A stretch of 64,000 nucleotides of DNA from CAJCIS01 sp965276755 (GCA_965276755.1 OZ255625.1:1984001-2048000), one strand, 5' to 3'. Shown: positions 25,748-34,422, numbered from the stretch's first letter. A program made the numbers and translations. The notes: generated by a model from the letters alone, not told the origin.

Positions 25748-27601
25748 TCAATCAGCAAGCTGCTGACGGTTTTCGCGCGCCAGATCACCCTCGGCGATGC
25801 GCGTGACGATCTCGTCCACAAAGACTGTCATTTCCGATATAACACCCTTGATACGCACCTGAAAATAATTGTAGCCGAACAGCGAGGGGATCGCGACCGC
25901 AAGCCCGGCAACCGTCGCCAGAAGTGCCGCCGCAATACCAGGTGCGATCGCGTTCACATTGACATCGCCCGCCGCGGCAATGGCGGCGAATGTGATCATG
26001 ACGCCGACCACCGTGCCGAGCAGTCCGATGAACGGTCCGCCCGCAATAGCAATCGTCAGCAGCACCATCAAATTATTCAGGCGTTCAATCTCGCGCACCA
26101 TTTGCGCGTCCATCGCCGACCGGATTGCGGCAAGCGATTGCGGCGCAATCGTGCCATCTGGTAGCGTCCGCCCGCCATGCAGGCGTTCATTCACCTCGCG
26201 ATAGCCGATTTCATAAATCGCCAGCAAGCTCGAGCCCGAAAGCTTGGTATGGGTATCCTTGGGCAAGCCGGGCAGAAGCATCTCGCCGTCGCGGCGCATG
26301 GTTTCGCGCAGCGTGCGGCGGAAACGCTTGTTCTGCCCACGGGTGCGCGCCACCACGACACCGCGGTTGATCATGACCAGCCAGGATATCAGCATCATCA
26401 CCATCAGGATGCCGATCACCACCATGGCATCCGGCGTAATCGAATGCAGCAGGATACCGATATAGCCGGTTGAAAAGCCGCTGGTCTGCTCTGGCGTTTC
26501 AAAGACCAGCAGATTGGCGTTCGGTCCCTGGCTGTGCACCGCCGCACTTATGGCGCCGGGCGAGCGCACGGCCCTGCTGATCTGCAATTCGTCCAGCTCG
26601 CCCGCAAAATTGGCGAGTGCCGGCGCCGCCGGTGCGCCGGCAACGGGGATCGGTGCCGCCATGGCCGGGCCGCCCAGCACGCCGGGTCCTGCAATGGCCG
26701 GCAGCCCTCCTGCAGCCTCGGCCGCCCTGACCCCATCAACAAAGACTGTGACCCGATCAGCCGACGCCGTTACCGAGATCAAATGCCAGCCGTCACCGGA
26801 TATCGCCGCACCCGCCTGCGCGCGCACCGGCACGCCGGCGGCCGGGCTCACCTGCGCGTAAGCCACGCCCCCGGCGAGCCCTACCTGGAAATCGGCGGGC
26901 CCGGTTGCATCGTGCTGATCATAAAGCACACCTGTTTCGCCAGGTGCAGCCGCCTTTTCCCAGACCTGCCATGTCAGCGCCTCGCCAGCGGTGATATTCA
27001 GCGTGGTGCTGGGTGCGAGCTTGATCGGCGGCGTCGCCACGGCGAGCTTTGCGCCAAAGCCGATAATGCCCGCCTCATCTCGCGCGGCGGGCGTCAGCGC
27101 ATTGTTGCCATTGGCAGTGGCATCGTGCGGCAACGCGCCGGTGTCACCGAAATGCCAGACCAGCACCTGGTCGGGATCGTAGGTGGCATGTGCATCGGCC
27201 GCGTCATTGGCTTTGGGATTGCCCCAGTACATGAAAAACGGGCTTGCCGTGCCTGGTGCCAGGTCGGGCACATCGACCCAGATGAGCGCCACCTGATCGA
27301 CCAGCCCGTCCCATTTTTCGATGTGATAGTGTAGCGGCGTCTTGTCGTCCCCCGCCACGAAGCGGAGATCGCTGCCATCCTGCTTGGCGGCATCGAACTT
27401 GAAATTGCCCTGCGTCAGGCGGATCAGCACCTGCGTACGCCCGATCGGCTCGCCGATATTGGCACCCTTCGGGCCGGCATCCGCATCGATCTTGACGCGA
27501 TACTGCCAGTCGCCATTCCACCATTCCGCGCGTGCGGCGGACGCCGAGAAGCCCACGCACAGCAGGGCGAACGCGCATGCGCGCAACAATCGTCTCATCA
27601 T
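25748..27601 (-). CDS. ExbB/TolQ-type proton channel with DUF2341 and LamG-like domains
   Basis: 617 residues, more than twice normal ExbB length. The signal peptide (ACAFALLCVGFSASAARA) is followed by a DUF2341-type domain (EWWNGDWQYRVKI, FFMYWGNPKA, about residues 26-145), a LamG/concanavalin-like domain (about 165-345, DGWHLISVTASADRVTVFVDG, FAGELDELQISRAV), a membrane helix near 395-415 and the MotA/TolQ/ExbB core (TIAIAGGPFIGLLGTVVGVM, LLATVAGLAVAIPSLFGYNYF). The periplasmic half may bind a glycan or protein ligand. Such fusions are known. It begins 2 bp after the TpsB-like gene. Confidence 0.9.
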   Translation of the reverse strand: MMRRLLRACAFALLCVGFSASAARAEWWNGDWQYRVKIDADAGPKGANIGEPIGRTQVLIRLTQGNFKFDAAKQDGSDLRFVAGDDKTPLHYHIEKWDGLVDQVALIWVDVPDLAPGTASPFFMYWGNPKANDAADAHATYDPDQVLVWHFGDTGALPHDATANGNNALTPAARDEAGIIGFGAKLAVATPPIKLAPSTTLNITAGEALTWQVWEKAAAPGETGVLYDQHDATGPADFQVGLAGGVAYAQVSPAAGVPVRAQAGAAISGDGWHLISVTASADRVTVFVDGVRAAEAAGGLPAIAGPGVLGGPAMAAPIPVAGAPAAPALANFAGELDELQISRAVRSPGAISAAVHSQGPNANLLVFETPEQTSGFSTGYIGILLHSITPDAMVVIGILMVMMLISWLVMINRGVVVARTRGQNKRFRRTLRETMRRDGEMLLPGLPKDTHTKLSGSSLLAIYEIGYREVNERLHGGRTLPDGTIAPQSLAAIRSAMDAQMVREIERLNNLMVLLTIAIAGGPFIGLLGTVVGVMITFAAIAAAGDVNVNAIAPGIAAALLATVAGLAVAIPSLFGYNYFQVRIKGVISEMTVFVDEIVTRIAEGDLARENRQQLAD

Positions 27602-27603
27602 CG

Positions 27604-29286
27604 TCAGAATTCCCCAAAGACGCGGAACAGCACACGATTGGTGCCTGCTTTCGTGTCTGGCCCGTTATTGAGAGTCTGCGCATCCTGCACCGCGCCGTTC
27701 AGATAGCCCCACAGATTGACGCGCGTGCCCACACCCACCGAGCTCAGCCCGTTGGTGCTGCGTTGGCCCAGGGTCGCGTCACGCAGATTGATCAGGCCGG
27801 TATCGGCAAACAGATGGAAACGCCAACTTCGTACCGGACCACGAACGTATTTGTGCAGATCGGGGCCACGAAATTCCGTCTGCAGCGTCAGGCCGTAATC
27901 GCCCAGCGTTTCGGCTTCCAAATATCCGCGCACCGAATCCACGCCGCCCAGGCCGAATTGCTCGCTTGAGACCAAGGGGTTGTTCGTCATCTGCCCTTGC
28001 AGGCTGCCCCAGAGCTGCAGATCATAAGGCAGGTCCTGCTCGCGCGTGACCCCGGCGCGCAGGATGGAAAAGCCCGGCGGTGCGGCGTAGCGTTTGTTAT
28101 CGAACTGATCCGCGCTGCTGCCGATAGCCGGCACGCCGAGCTCCGCGCTGATGTTGATGTCGGTGGTGGATTTCGGATCGGTCCAGTTGGCCGCGTAAGC
28201 GGCGTTCAGCGGATAATAGGTGATCGGCGCCGACGTCTGGTTCGCCACGACAAAATGGCAATTCGTGTTGGGCGTGCCGCCGGGCACCGTGCGCCCGCTG
28301 CCATTGGTGCAGACCTGCCCGCCGAAGCGATCGAGTTCATAAAACTTCTTGTAGTCCCATCCCGCGCTGAAGGAATGGGTAAACGTATTGCCTGCATCGG
28401 CGGTCGTGCCCAGCGGGATCAGCAAGCGAAAACCCGCCGTCGTGCCGCGGCCCGCCACATCGGTGGTGCCGAGTGCGATTACGTCGCTGTTGGAATGCAG
28501 ATACGTGAACAGCAGAGACATGCGGCTGTCTGGAATGTGGAACAGGTAGCTTGCCGACTCGATTTCCGCATCCCGCACATCCTCTGGTGCGACCGTATAA
28601 CTTACCGTGCCCGAATCACCGCGCTGGAAGAAATTATCGTAGGTCAGCGAAGCTGTCAGCCGCTCGGCATGCGTGTCGGCATTATAGCGGTTATTGGCCT
28701 CCAGCGTGCCATGCAACGGAAATTTGTCGGCGACATCCAGATCGACATCGACCGTATCTGGCCGCCGCCCTGGCTTGAGCGAAGGCTGCACCGTGCGGTC
28801 AGGCAATTGATTGAGGCCCACGAGATCGGCCGTGATCTGGTGGATGTTGGGAACCGTGCCCGGTGCCACCGATGGCGCGCCGGCGCGCACAGCATCGGGC
28901 ACGAAATACTTGGCACCCACCACGCGCAGGCGCGCCACGCGCCGCTCGATCACGTGCATGCCGATGACGCCGCCCGCGCGATCGATCCAGCGCGGTGCGG
29001 CGACGGAGACGGTGACGAAGCCTGCCTGCGTATAGGCGTCCTGCAGCGCCTTTCGCGCCGCTTGCACGTCCTGCACGTTCTTGGCGGGGCCAAGGTAGGG
29101 GTAGATCACCTCCTCGACCTGTTCCTGCGGCAGGACCGTGCTGCCGTCGACGCGGATTTCATTGAGATCGAAAGCGCTCGCTTTGGCCGCCGGCGCATCA
29201 GCGGCCGTTGCCGCATGTCCGGACACACAGCTGCCAGCGAGTGCGAGCAGCAGTGCACACCTACGCGCGCGCCCTGGGCTTTTCAT
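27604..29286 (-). CDS. ShlB/FhaC/HecB-type (TpsB) outer-membrane transporter
   Basis: 560 residues. The signal peptide is followed by POTRA-type domains (about 38-190, with FDLNEIRVDGSTVLPQEQVE and QAGFVTVSVAAPRW) and a 16-strand Omp85-superfamily barrel with the lid-loop motif FGLGGVDSVRGYLEAE, ending RVFGEF. TpsB proteins usually export a large TpsA passenger. No TpsA/hemagglutinin gene is present; the linked exported protein is PstS-like, so it may have another cargo or role. First gene of the operon, 135 bp downstream of a minus-strand Pho box. Confidence 0.88.
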   Translation of the reverse strand: MKSPGRARRCALLLALAGSCVSGHAATAADAPAAKASAFDLNEIRVDGSTVLPQEQVEEVIYPYLGPAKNVQDVQAARKALQDAYTQAGFVTVSVAAPRWIDRAGGVIGMHVIERRVARLRVVGAKYFVPDAVRAGAPSVAPGTVPNIHQITADLVGLNQLPDRTVQPSLKPGRRPDTVDVDLDVADKFPLHGTLEANNRYNADTHAERLTASLTYDNFFQRGDSGTVSYTVAPEDVRDAEIESASYLFHIPDSRMSLLFTYLHSNSDVIALGTTDVAGRGTTAGFRLLIPLGTTADAGNTFTHSFSAGWDYKKFYELDRFGGQVCTNGSGRTVPGGTPNTNCHFVVANQTSAPITYYPLNAAYAANWTDPKSTTDINISAELGVPAIGSSADQFDNKRYAAPPGFSILRAGVTREQDLPYDLQLWGSLQGQMTNNPLVSSEQFGLGGVDSVRGYLEAETLGDYGLTLQTEFRGPDLHKYVRGPVRSWRFHLFADTGLINLRDATLGQRSTNGLSSVGVGTRVNLWGYLNGAVQDAQTLNNGPDTKAGTNRVLFRVFGEF

Positions 29287-29420
29287 TGTCTGACCGCAAA
29301 TAATGTGTCAGCCAGCCTGGTGCGGCGAGTGGCGTGCTGTCGCAAAGGTTGGCCCGTTCGTGGAGATCATGCTGCGGTGCCGTCATGCCACCTCACGCCA
29401 GGCTTAACCAGAAAGTCCAC

Positions 29421-29438
29421 GTGACAGATTGATGACAA
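29421..29438 (-). promoter_or_regulatory. Pho box upstream of the TpsB-ExbB-ExbD-TonB operon
   Basis: Read on the minus strand: TTGTCAT CAAT CTGTCAC, two 7-bp repeats with a 4-bp spacer, the PhoB-binding layout. It is 135 bp before the TpsB-like ATG. GGTTAA roughly 10 bp beyond it could serve as a -10 element. The rest of the 300-bp intergenic region (29287-29587) holds no gene. Confidence 0.72.
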
Positions 29439-29505
29439 ATCAATGTCGGTGCCCGCGCAGCCCAGGCGCAGCGATTTGGCAAAGCGTCATTGATCTATCA
29501 ACCGG

Positions 29506-29523
29506 CTGTCACGGCGCTGTCAC
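29506..29523 (+). promoter_or_regulatory. Pho box upstream of the PstS-like gene
   Basis: CTGTCAC GGCG CTGTCAC, an exact tandem repeat with 11-bp period that matches the PhoB consensus half-site CTGTCAT at six of seven bases twice. TTAACA about 10 bp downstream fits a -10 element. It lies 64 bp before the ATG at 29588. Confidence 0.78.
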
Positions 29524-29587
29524 AGGTTTCTGTTAACACCCGCCGCGACCGGCCCCAACGCGCCGGTTTTTCCAAGGGGAATACACC

Positions 29588-30886
29588 ATGACTCGCACCC
29601 ACCTGCTGGGCGCCGCATCCGCGGCCGCCCTGGCATTGCTATCAACGCACAGCTTCGCCGCAAGCACGATCACCGGCGGCGGCTCCACGCTCGCCGAATA
29701 CGACTACACCACCGAGTTCCCCCTCTATAACTCGATGACGACGGGCGCCATGTTCGCGGCCTACATCGCGTCGGGCTCGGGCGCCGGGCAGGCCGCCTTT
29801 CTGCTGGACGATCTGACCTGCGACACCAACAAGGTCAGCGGCAATAATGGCGGCAATTGCAGCGGACCCGCCGGCGCGCCCGGCAACACGGTCGATTACG
29901 GCGCGTCCGACGCAACCCTGAGTTCGACGCAGATTTCCGCCTGGGCGACCTACCAGTTCGGCCAGCCTGCCGCGGGCAATTTGATCCAGCTTCCCTCGAT
30001 GGGCGTTGGCATTGCCATTCCGGTGCAAAATTCGGCGATCAAGTCCAACGGCGCGCTGATTCTGCAGGATAACGATCTGTGCGGCGTCTTTTCGGGCAAG
30101 ATCACCGATTTCAGCCAGCTCAGCGTCAACAAGGGTGAAACTGCGCCCACGCCGGGTCCGATCACCGTGGTTTACCGCAGCGACGGCTCGGGCACGAGCT
30201 TCCTGCTCTCCAACCACCTCTCCGCTGTCTGCAATAGCGGCAACAGCAACATCACCTTCACGGCGACGACAACCTTTGCCTCTCTGTTCCCCAACGGCAC
30301 GCCGCCATCCAACTTCATCGGCGAGAAGGGCAGCGGTGGCGTTGCTGCTGAACTGGCCACGCTGCCGAGCGCAATGGGCTACATATCGCCGGACTTTACA
30401 TCGATTGATCCGAACTCCAATGCGCCGAGCCACAGCCTGATCGTCGCCTCCGTCCTGCTCGGCAGGGTGGCCGAACTGCCGACGACGAAGAACATCAGCG
30501 CAGGACTGGCGCGTCCCAAGCAGGGTCAGAACCTGACCCCGCCGAAGAACGCGCAGGAGGGTGCAAATCCCGCCCTCTACGTGCCGCTGATCCAGTTGGT
30601 CGGCGCGGGCTATCCGATCGTCGGCTACACCACGTTCGATCTGGCGCAGTGCTATGCCGATCCGACGGTGGCGGCCGGTATCATTGCATTCCTGAAAGAT
30701 CACTACACGAATGCGAGCTACCTGGCCATCGAGAACAACAACGGCTTCGTGGGCGTTTCCAAGAGTGGTGCGTCGAAGTTCCTGCCGGTCATTCTCAACC
30801 ACATCCTGAGCAACAAGAACACTCATCCCGCCTGGAATGACGACATCCAGGACAAGACCGCTTGCGCGGGATTGGTTGGCCGCTAA
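29588..30886 (+). CDS. PstS-like exported phosphate-binding-type protein
   Basis: 432 residues. The signal peptide (LLGAASAAALALLSTHSFA) is followed by a PstS/DING-type substrate-binding fold: ITGGGSTLAEYDYT, SGSGAGQAAF, DYGASDATLS, IPVQNSAI, VYRSDGSGTSFLLSNHL and EKGSGGVAAELATLPSAMGYIS. The last segments recall the phosphate-loop residues of PstS. No pstCAB permease genes follow, so it may be a stand-alone or secreted phosphate scavenger. It is divergent from the TpsB-ExbBD-TonB operon and has its own Pho box. A terminator-like hairpin follows. Confidence 0.85.
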   Translation: MTRTHLLGAASAAALALLSTHSFAASTITGGGSTLAEYDYTTEFPLYNSMTTGAMFAAYIASGSGAGQAAFLLDDLTCDTNKVSGNNGGNCSGPAGAPGNTVDYGASDATLSSTQISAWATYQFGQPAAGNLIQLPSMGVGIAIPVQNSAIKSNGALILQDNDLCGVFSGKITDFSQLSVNKGETAPTPGPITVVYRSDGSGTSFLLSNHLSAVCNSGNSNITFTATTTFASLFPNGTPPSNFIGEKGSGGVAAELATLPSAMGYISPDFTSIDPNSNAPSHSLIVASVLLGRVAELPTTKNISAGLARPKQGQNLTPPKNAQEGANPALYVPLIQLVGAGYPIVGYTTFDLAQCYADPTVAAGIIAFLKDHYTNASYLAIENNNGFVGVSKSGASKFLPVILNHILSNKNTHPAWNDDIQDKTACAGLVGR

Positions 30887-30907
30887 GGCAATCGGGCTCC
30901 CCTCGGG

Positions 30908-30945
30908 GCGTGTGTGGAGACGATCCATACACGCCTGCGGGGTTC
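30908..30945 (+). terminator. Probable Rho-independent terminator of the PstS-like gene
   Basis: Stem GCGTGTGTGG / CCATACACGC with a 7-nt loop and one mismatch, followed by CTGCGGGGTTCTTCTCT. Starts 22 bp after the stop. Confidence 0.6.
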
Positions 30946-30953
30946 TTCTCTCG

Positions 30954-31253
30954 CTATGACCTGCGGACGATGCCGCCCAATTCGCGGGTGGTGTCGTTCA
31001 GCCCGGTCAGTGTTCCATCAAGCTCGCTGATGCTCTCCTCATAGGTCGAGACGCTGTGCCCCAGGGCTGCCACGCCCACACCAAGCTCGGCCATGGCAAA
31101 GCGCCACTCCGCCACTGCCTGCGCCTGTTCGGCGAGCGCTGCCTGCAGCCCGCCCAGCGCAACCTGGAGCCGATCATTTTCCGCTGACACCGCGCTCAAG
31201 CGGGGTGCACGATGCGGAAAAGGGATAATAACTGCGTCTGCTGGGGCGTTCAT
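30954..31253 (-). CDS. Small coiled-coil hypothetical protein
   Basis: 99 residues. N-terminal DAVIIPFPHRAPR resembles the short IPFP motif seen on several small alphaproteobacterial proteins. The remainder is heptad-like (ENDRLQVALGGLQAALAEQ ... STYEESISELDGTLTGLND), predicted helical and cytoplasmic. No family assigned. It sits alone between the PstS-like gene and DUF3429. Confidence 0.55.
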   Translation of the reverse strand: MNAPADAVIIPFPHRAPRLSAVSAENDRLQVALGGLQAALAEQAQAVAEWRFAMAELGVGVAALGHSVSTYEESISELDGTLTGLNDTTRELGGIVRRS

Positions 31254-31314
31254 GGGGTGCTCCGTCCGCGATGCATTTGCATCCCATAAACTAATCCAGA
31301 GATAAAGACTTTTT

Positions 31315-31791
31315 TTACATTATGAGATGGCCGCCGATGAGGCGGACCCCCATCACGGTTGTGAGAACAAGCACAACGACGCCCGTCAGGATCAGCCTTA
31401 GGGTGATGTAGCCGCCCGGCACCCACCCGCGCGAGTGGCCGTGCCACTCGGCCACGGCGGTCAAGATGTAGCCGGTGATAAGCACAACCAGGCCCAGCAC
31501 CGGCTGGAGCGTGGACAGTGTCAATGCAAGCGCCGCCCAGCCCACGAGTGAGGGAACCACGCCCAGGATCAGGCGCGGCCGCTCGGCAGGGTCATGCTGG
31601 GTGGCGAGCGTAAAGCCCCAATGGACCGCGCCCACGAAGGAGAGGATGACCGCGCCATAGCCGATCAGGATGTAGGCCGCGACGCGCGAGGTGATGACGT
31701 TGGTCGAGACCGAGCCCAGCCCGAAGGCCAGAAACGGGATAAGTCCGGCAACACTAAGTATGACGGCCAAGACTGGCAGACGGCGCGGCAT
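31315..31791 (-). CDS. DUF3429 family membrane protein
   Basis: 158 residues. Four to five membrane helices with the DUF3429 pattern: LPVLAVILSVAGLIPFLAFG, AYILIGYGAVILSFVGAVHWGF, and ending with a Trp/His-rich loop (EWHGHSRGW). The ATG at 31791 has AAGGGG 5 bp upstream, better than the codon seven residues earlier. Function unknown. Confidence 0.75.
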   Translation of the reverse strand: MPRRLPVLAVILSVAGLIPFLAFGLGSVSTNVITSRVAAYILIGYGAVILSFVGAVHWGFTLATQHDPAERPRLILGVVPSLVGWAALALTLSTLQPVLGLVVLITGYILTAVAEWHGHSRGWVPGGYITLRLILTGVVVLVLTTVMGVRLIGGHLIM

Positions 31792-31878
31792 CAGGACCCC
31801 TTCACGTGTCAAAGCAAGAAGAAGCTAAAGTGCCCGCGGTTCCAAGTGAGGATCATCAGCCCGTGCCAGCGACGAAGA

Positions 31879-31926
31879 CAAAAGTTTTTTGGTCCTTTTT
31901 TTCAAAAAAGGACTGCTTCCTTCCTT
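31879..31926. repeat. Family A repeat abutting the hydrolase-like gene
   Basis: CAAAAGTTTTTTGGTCC, T-run, CAAAAAAGGACTGCTTCCTTCC, ending at the TTG start of the next gene. Its AAGGA could act as a ribosome site. Confidence 0.85.
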
Positions 31927-32962
31927 GACCGAGCCTACCCTCCATATTCTGCACCAAGGCCCCAGATACATCGCCCGCTACGTGCAGTGCGACGACCGCC
32001 CCTGGGCCTGCATCAGCTTCGAATATTGGAAGCCCGCGCCCACGCTGGAGGGCAAGTTCTCCGGCGAGGGCTTCTTCCGCCACCGCCGCCTGAACGCCAT
32101 CGGGGTGATGGCCGCGGAGAATGACTGGTTCCAGGACGATGAAATCCTGGACGTGCTGGCGGCGATCCGCCAAGCCACGCCGGGTTTCCGCCTGATCGGC
32201 TATGGCGGCAGCATGGGCGGCTTTGCGGTCATCAACTTCGCCCATGATCTGGGCTTGGCCTCGCTGGTGGCGGTCATTCCGCAGTTCTCCATCGATGCGG
32301 CGCGGGCACCTTATGAGAAGCGCTGGCGCGGCGAGGCGGCGCGCATCGCCTTCCGCCACGACAAGATCGGCGCGATGCCGCCGGTGACTAACGGGTGGAT
32401 GATCTTCGATCCGTGGTGCGTGGACGGGCTGCATGCCCGCGACATTCAGCGCACGCATAGCCTCGGGGAGGTGGGGGTGCCGTTCGGTGGTCATGCCGAG
32501 ATGCTGATGCTGCAGCAGGCGGACGTGTACACCGACATGTTTACCGACATGCTGGAGGAGCGGTTCGATCCGGCCGCGTTCCGCCGGCGGTGGCGGGTGG
32601 CGCGCCGGGGGAGTGCGGCGTTCTGGCTCGGGCTGGCGGAGCATTTGATCAGGCGGGGCGCGCTGGCGGGCGCGCTGCGCTGCGTGGCGCAGGCGCGCGC
32701 GTTGCCGCATCCGGAGCCGGCCTGGTTCGATTTGATCGAGGCGGACGCGCGGATCGCGTTGGGTGAGCTTGGCACTGCGGAGGTTTTGGTGCGGCGCTGG
32801 GCGGACGATGCGGCGTTTGGCGGGCAGGCGGCCGAGCGGCTGGCGGTGTTGGGGGCGGTGCCGCCTATGGCTGTTGCGGTGGACGTGCCGCGTGCTTTTT
32901 GGCAGCGCGCGGTTGGGCGGCTCGGCCGCATCGGGACGCGTTTGTTGGACAGAGGGAAGTAA
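31925..32962 (+). CDS. Alpha/beta-hydrolase-like protein with TPR-like tail
   Basis: 345 residues from TTG at 31925. A nucleophile elbow is visible in LIGYGGSMGGFAVINFAHDL (G-x-S-x-G-G), and PFGGHAEMLM may supply the catalytic His. After about residue 210 the protein is helical and Ala/Arg-rich with TPR-like alternation (FWLGLAEHLIRRGALAGALRCV). Proteins of this layout often occur with surface-polysaccharide genes. The start is inferred from the absence of ATG: the frame runs back only into the family-A repeat. Substrate unknown. Confidence 0.68.
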   Translation: MTEPTLHILHQGPRYIARYVQCDDRPWACISFEYWKPAPTLEGKFSGEGFFRHRRLNAIGVMAAENDWFQDDEILDVLAAIRQATPGFRLIGYGGSMGGFAVINFAHDLGLASLVAVIPQFSIDAARAPYEKRWRGEAARIAFRHDKIGAMPPVTNGWMIFDPWCVDGLHARDIQRTHSLGEVGVPFGGHAEMLMLQQADVYTDMFTDMLEERFDPAAFRRRWRVARRGSAAFWLGLAEHLIRRGALAGALRCVAQARALPHPEPAWFDLIEADARIALGELGTAEVLVRRWADDAAFGGQAAERLAVLGAVPPMAVAVDVPRAFWQRAVGRLGRIGTRLLDRGK

Positions 32963-33138
32963 GCCGTTCGGACCAGTGTTTGGTTGGGTAGGCGGCTCGA
33001 ATTTCCGTTTTTGGCCGATAGCGGAAGGTCCGCTTTCGGGCGCCGGAGGTTGAATAGCCGACCTTCGACGTTGCGAATGAGCATATCACTTTGGCAAACG
33101 GTCGTTTGACAGAGTGATACACCTTGGCTCCGCTGCAC

Positions 33139-34167
33139 TTACGGGGGATGAAAACCAGCGCGGCTCAGCGCATCACGCGCTCTGCCCAATGCAGTAGCAA
33201 CACCACGGGCGATAGACTGTTCCAGGTGTGGCCCGAGCGGCATCTCGTCTTTGGCCAGTTTTCGCAATTCGGCTAGCCAAGTCGCTGCCAGATGACAAAC
33301 CGCCCGATCAGGCTCACCGAGTAGATGCCGGACTGCCTCCCAATCTGGCCTGTCATGTCTCAAAACGCGATTATACATTCCCTTGGCTTCGCTTATATCT
33401 GCAAGGTCATCTTGGCTGTTGATAACACCTGTTTTTATAATTCTGTTTGTGGTCGTACATGCCATCAAATAACGCGGCCCCATTTTGGCGGAGATCGGAA
33501 ATTTACCGAAGTCCAGCGTGCCTTCCCTGCGGCCAATAGAGCGTCCTACAACCGGCCTTCGCGGTTTAGCGGGATCCTCGTCTTCCTCCGCATCCTGCGT
33601 CGGCGAGTCTTCCTGCAATTCTTCAACAATCTCGGGTATCTTACCCTTTTTAGGTTTCGACGCCTCTATGGGGCCACCTATTGAATACAGAAGTTCGCCA
33701 TGCTCAATGACATACTTCCGCGCAATCTTTGGATTGTTTATGTCTTTGCCGCCCGTCGCGTGCCACTTATCTGACCATTGCTGGAACCATGGCTCCATCT
33801 GATCCGGAGTGAGTCTCCATATCGCCCGAAGTTCGATTCCCTCATAAGCAGCGAATATCCAGGTAACTTGTCTGTATTTTGCAATGATTGTCGGGTTTAG
33901 ATGGTGGTGCGTCGTAAATCCGCCCTTCTTTCTAAAGTTGAGTGTCTTAAGCTCGAACTCTCCCCCCGTTGTCGCATCTACGGCATCATTGCCCTCTCGG
34001 CTTGGCAACACGTCAATACCAAGGCAAAGGCAAAGCTGAAGGATTTTACCTCCGTTATCCTGAAAGATGTCGTCAATGCCGTGCTTGTCCGCGAGCTGTT
34101 GGAACTTTCTGATAGCCGGAAATAGTTGCTGCAACAGCGCAAAGTCATCATGGGGTTTGAACGTCAT
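33139..34167 (-). CDS. PvuII-like type II restriction endonuclease with C-terminal extension
   Basis: 342 residues. The first 160 follow R.PvuII closely: DDIFQDNGGKILQL, REGNDAVD, EFELKT, THHHLNPTIIAKYRQ, KDINNPKIARKYVIEHG. The predicted catalytic triad is D61, E72 and K74, matching D58/E68/K70 of PvuII, and the DNA-reading His cluster is kept, so cleavage at CAGCTG is expected. R.PvuII ends at 157 residues; here about 180 extra residues follow, first acidic and Pro-rich, then folded-looking (ISAKMGPRYLMACTTTNRII). The start overlaps the controller gene by 4 bp. Base composition looks less GC-rich than its neighbours. Confidence 0.92.
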   Translation of the reverse strand: MTFKPHDDFALLQQLFPAIRKFQQLADKHGIDDIFQDNGGKILQLCLCLGIDVLPSREGNDAVDATTGGEFELKTLNFRKKGGFTTHHHLNPTIIAKYRQVTWIFAAYEGIELRAIWRLTPDQMEPWFQQWSDKWHATGGKDINNPKIARKYVIEHGELLYSIGGPIEASKPKKGKIPEIVEELQEDSPTQDAEEDEDPAKPRRPVVGRSIGRREGTLDFGKFPISAKMGPRYLMACTTTNRIIKTGVINSQDDLADISEAKGMYNRVLRHDRPDWEAVRHLLGEPDRAVCHLAATWLAELRKLAKDEMPLGPHLEQSIARGVATALGRARDALSRAGFHPP

Positions 34168-34400
34168 TCCGGGTGCTCCGTGAGAAGTTGAGGCACCGCG
34201 ACGCCCAAGGACGTTGCCAATTTGGCAATGTTATCCAGCGATACGTTTCTCTCGCATCGTTCAATGGACCCGACGTAGGTGCGGTGAAGCCCGGCTAAGT
34301 CCGCAAGAGCTTCTTGCGAGAGGCCCCGTTCCCCGCGCAACCGTCGTAGGTTCCGGGCTAAGGTCTCGCGTGTGGACGGGATGCGACTCGGCTCTGGCAC
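34164..34400 (-). CDS. Restriction-modification controller (C) protein
   Basis: 78 residues. XRE-type helix-turn-helix: NLRRLRGERGLSQEALADLA followed by GLHRTYVGSIERCERNVSL and DNIAKLATSLGVAVPQL, the pattern of C.PvuII. It is expected to bind C-boxes between itself and the methylase gene, activating its own and the nuclease gene so that modification precedes restriction. The start is GTG at 34400 with no obvious ribosome site, as in leaderless C genes. Coupled to the nuclease by ATGA. Confidence 0.9.
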   Translation of the reverse strand: MPEPSRIPSTRETLARNLRRLRGERGLSQEALADLAGLHRTYVGSIERCERNVSLDNIAKLATSLGVAVPQLLTEHPE

Positions 34401-34422
34401 GGGTCCAGGCTTGCCGTTTGAT

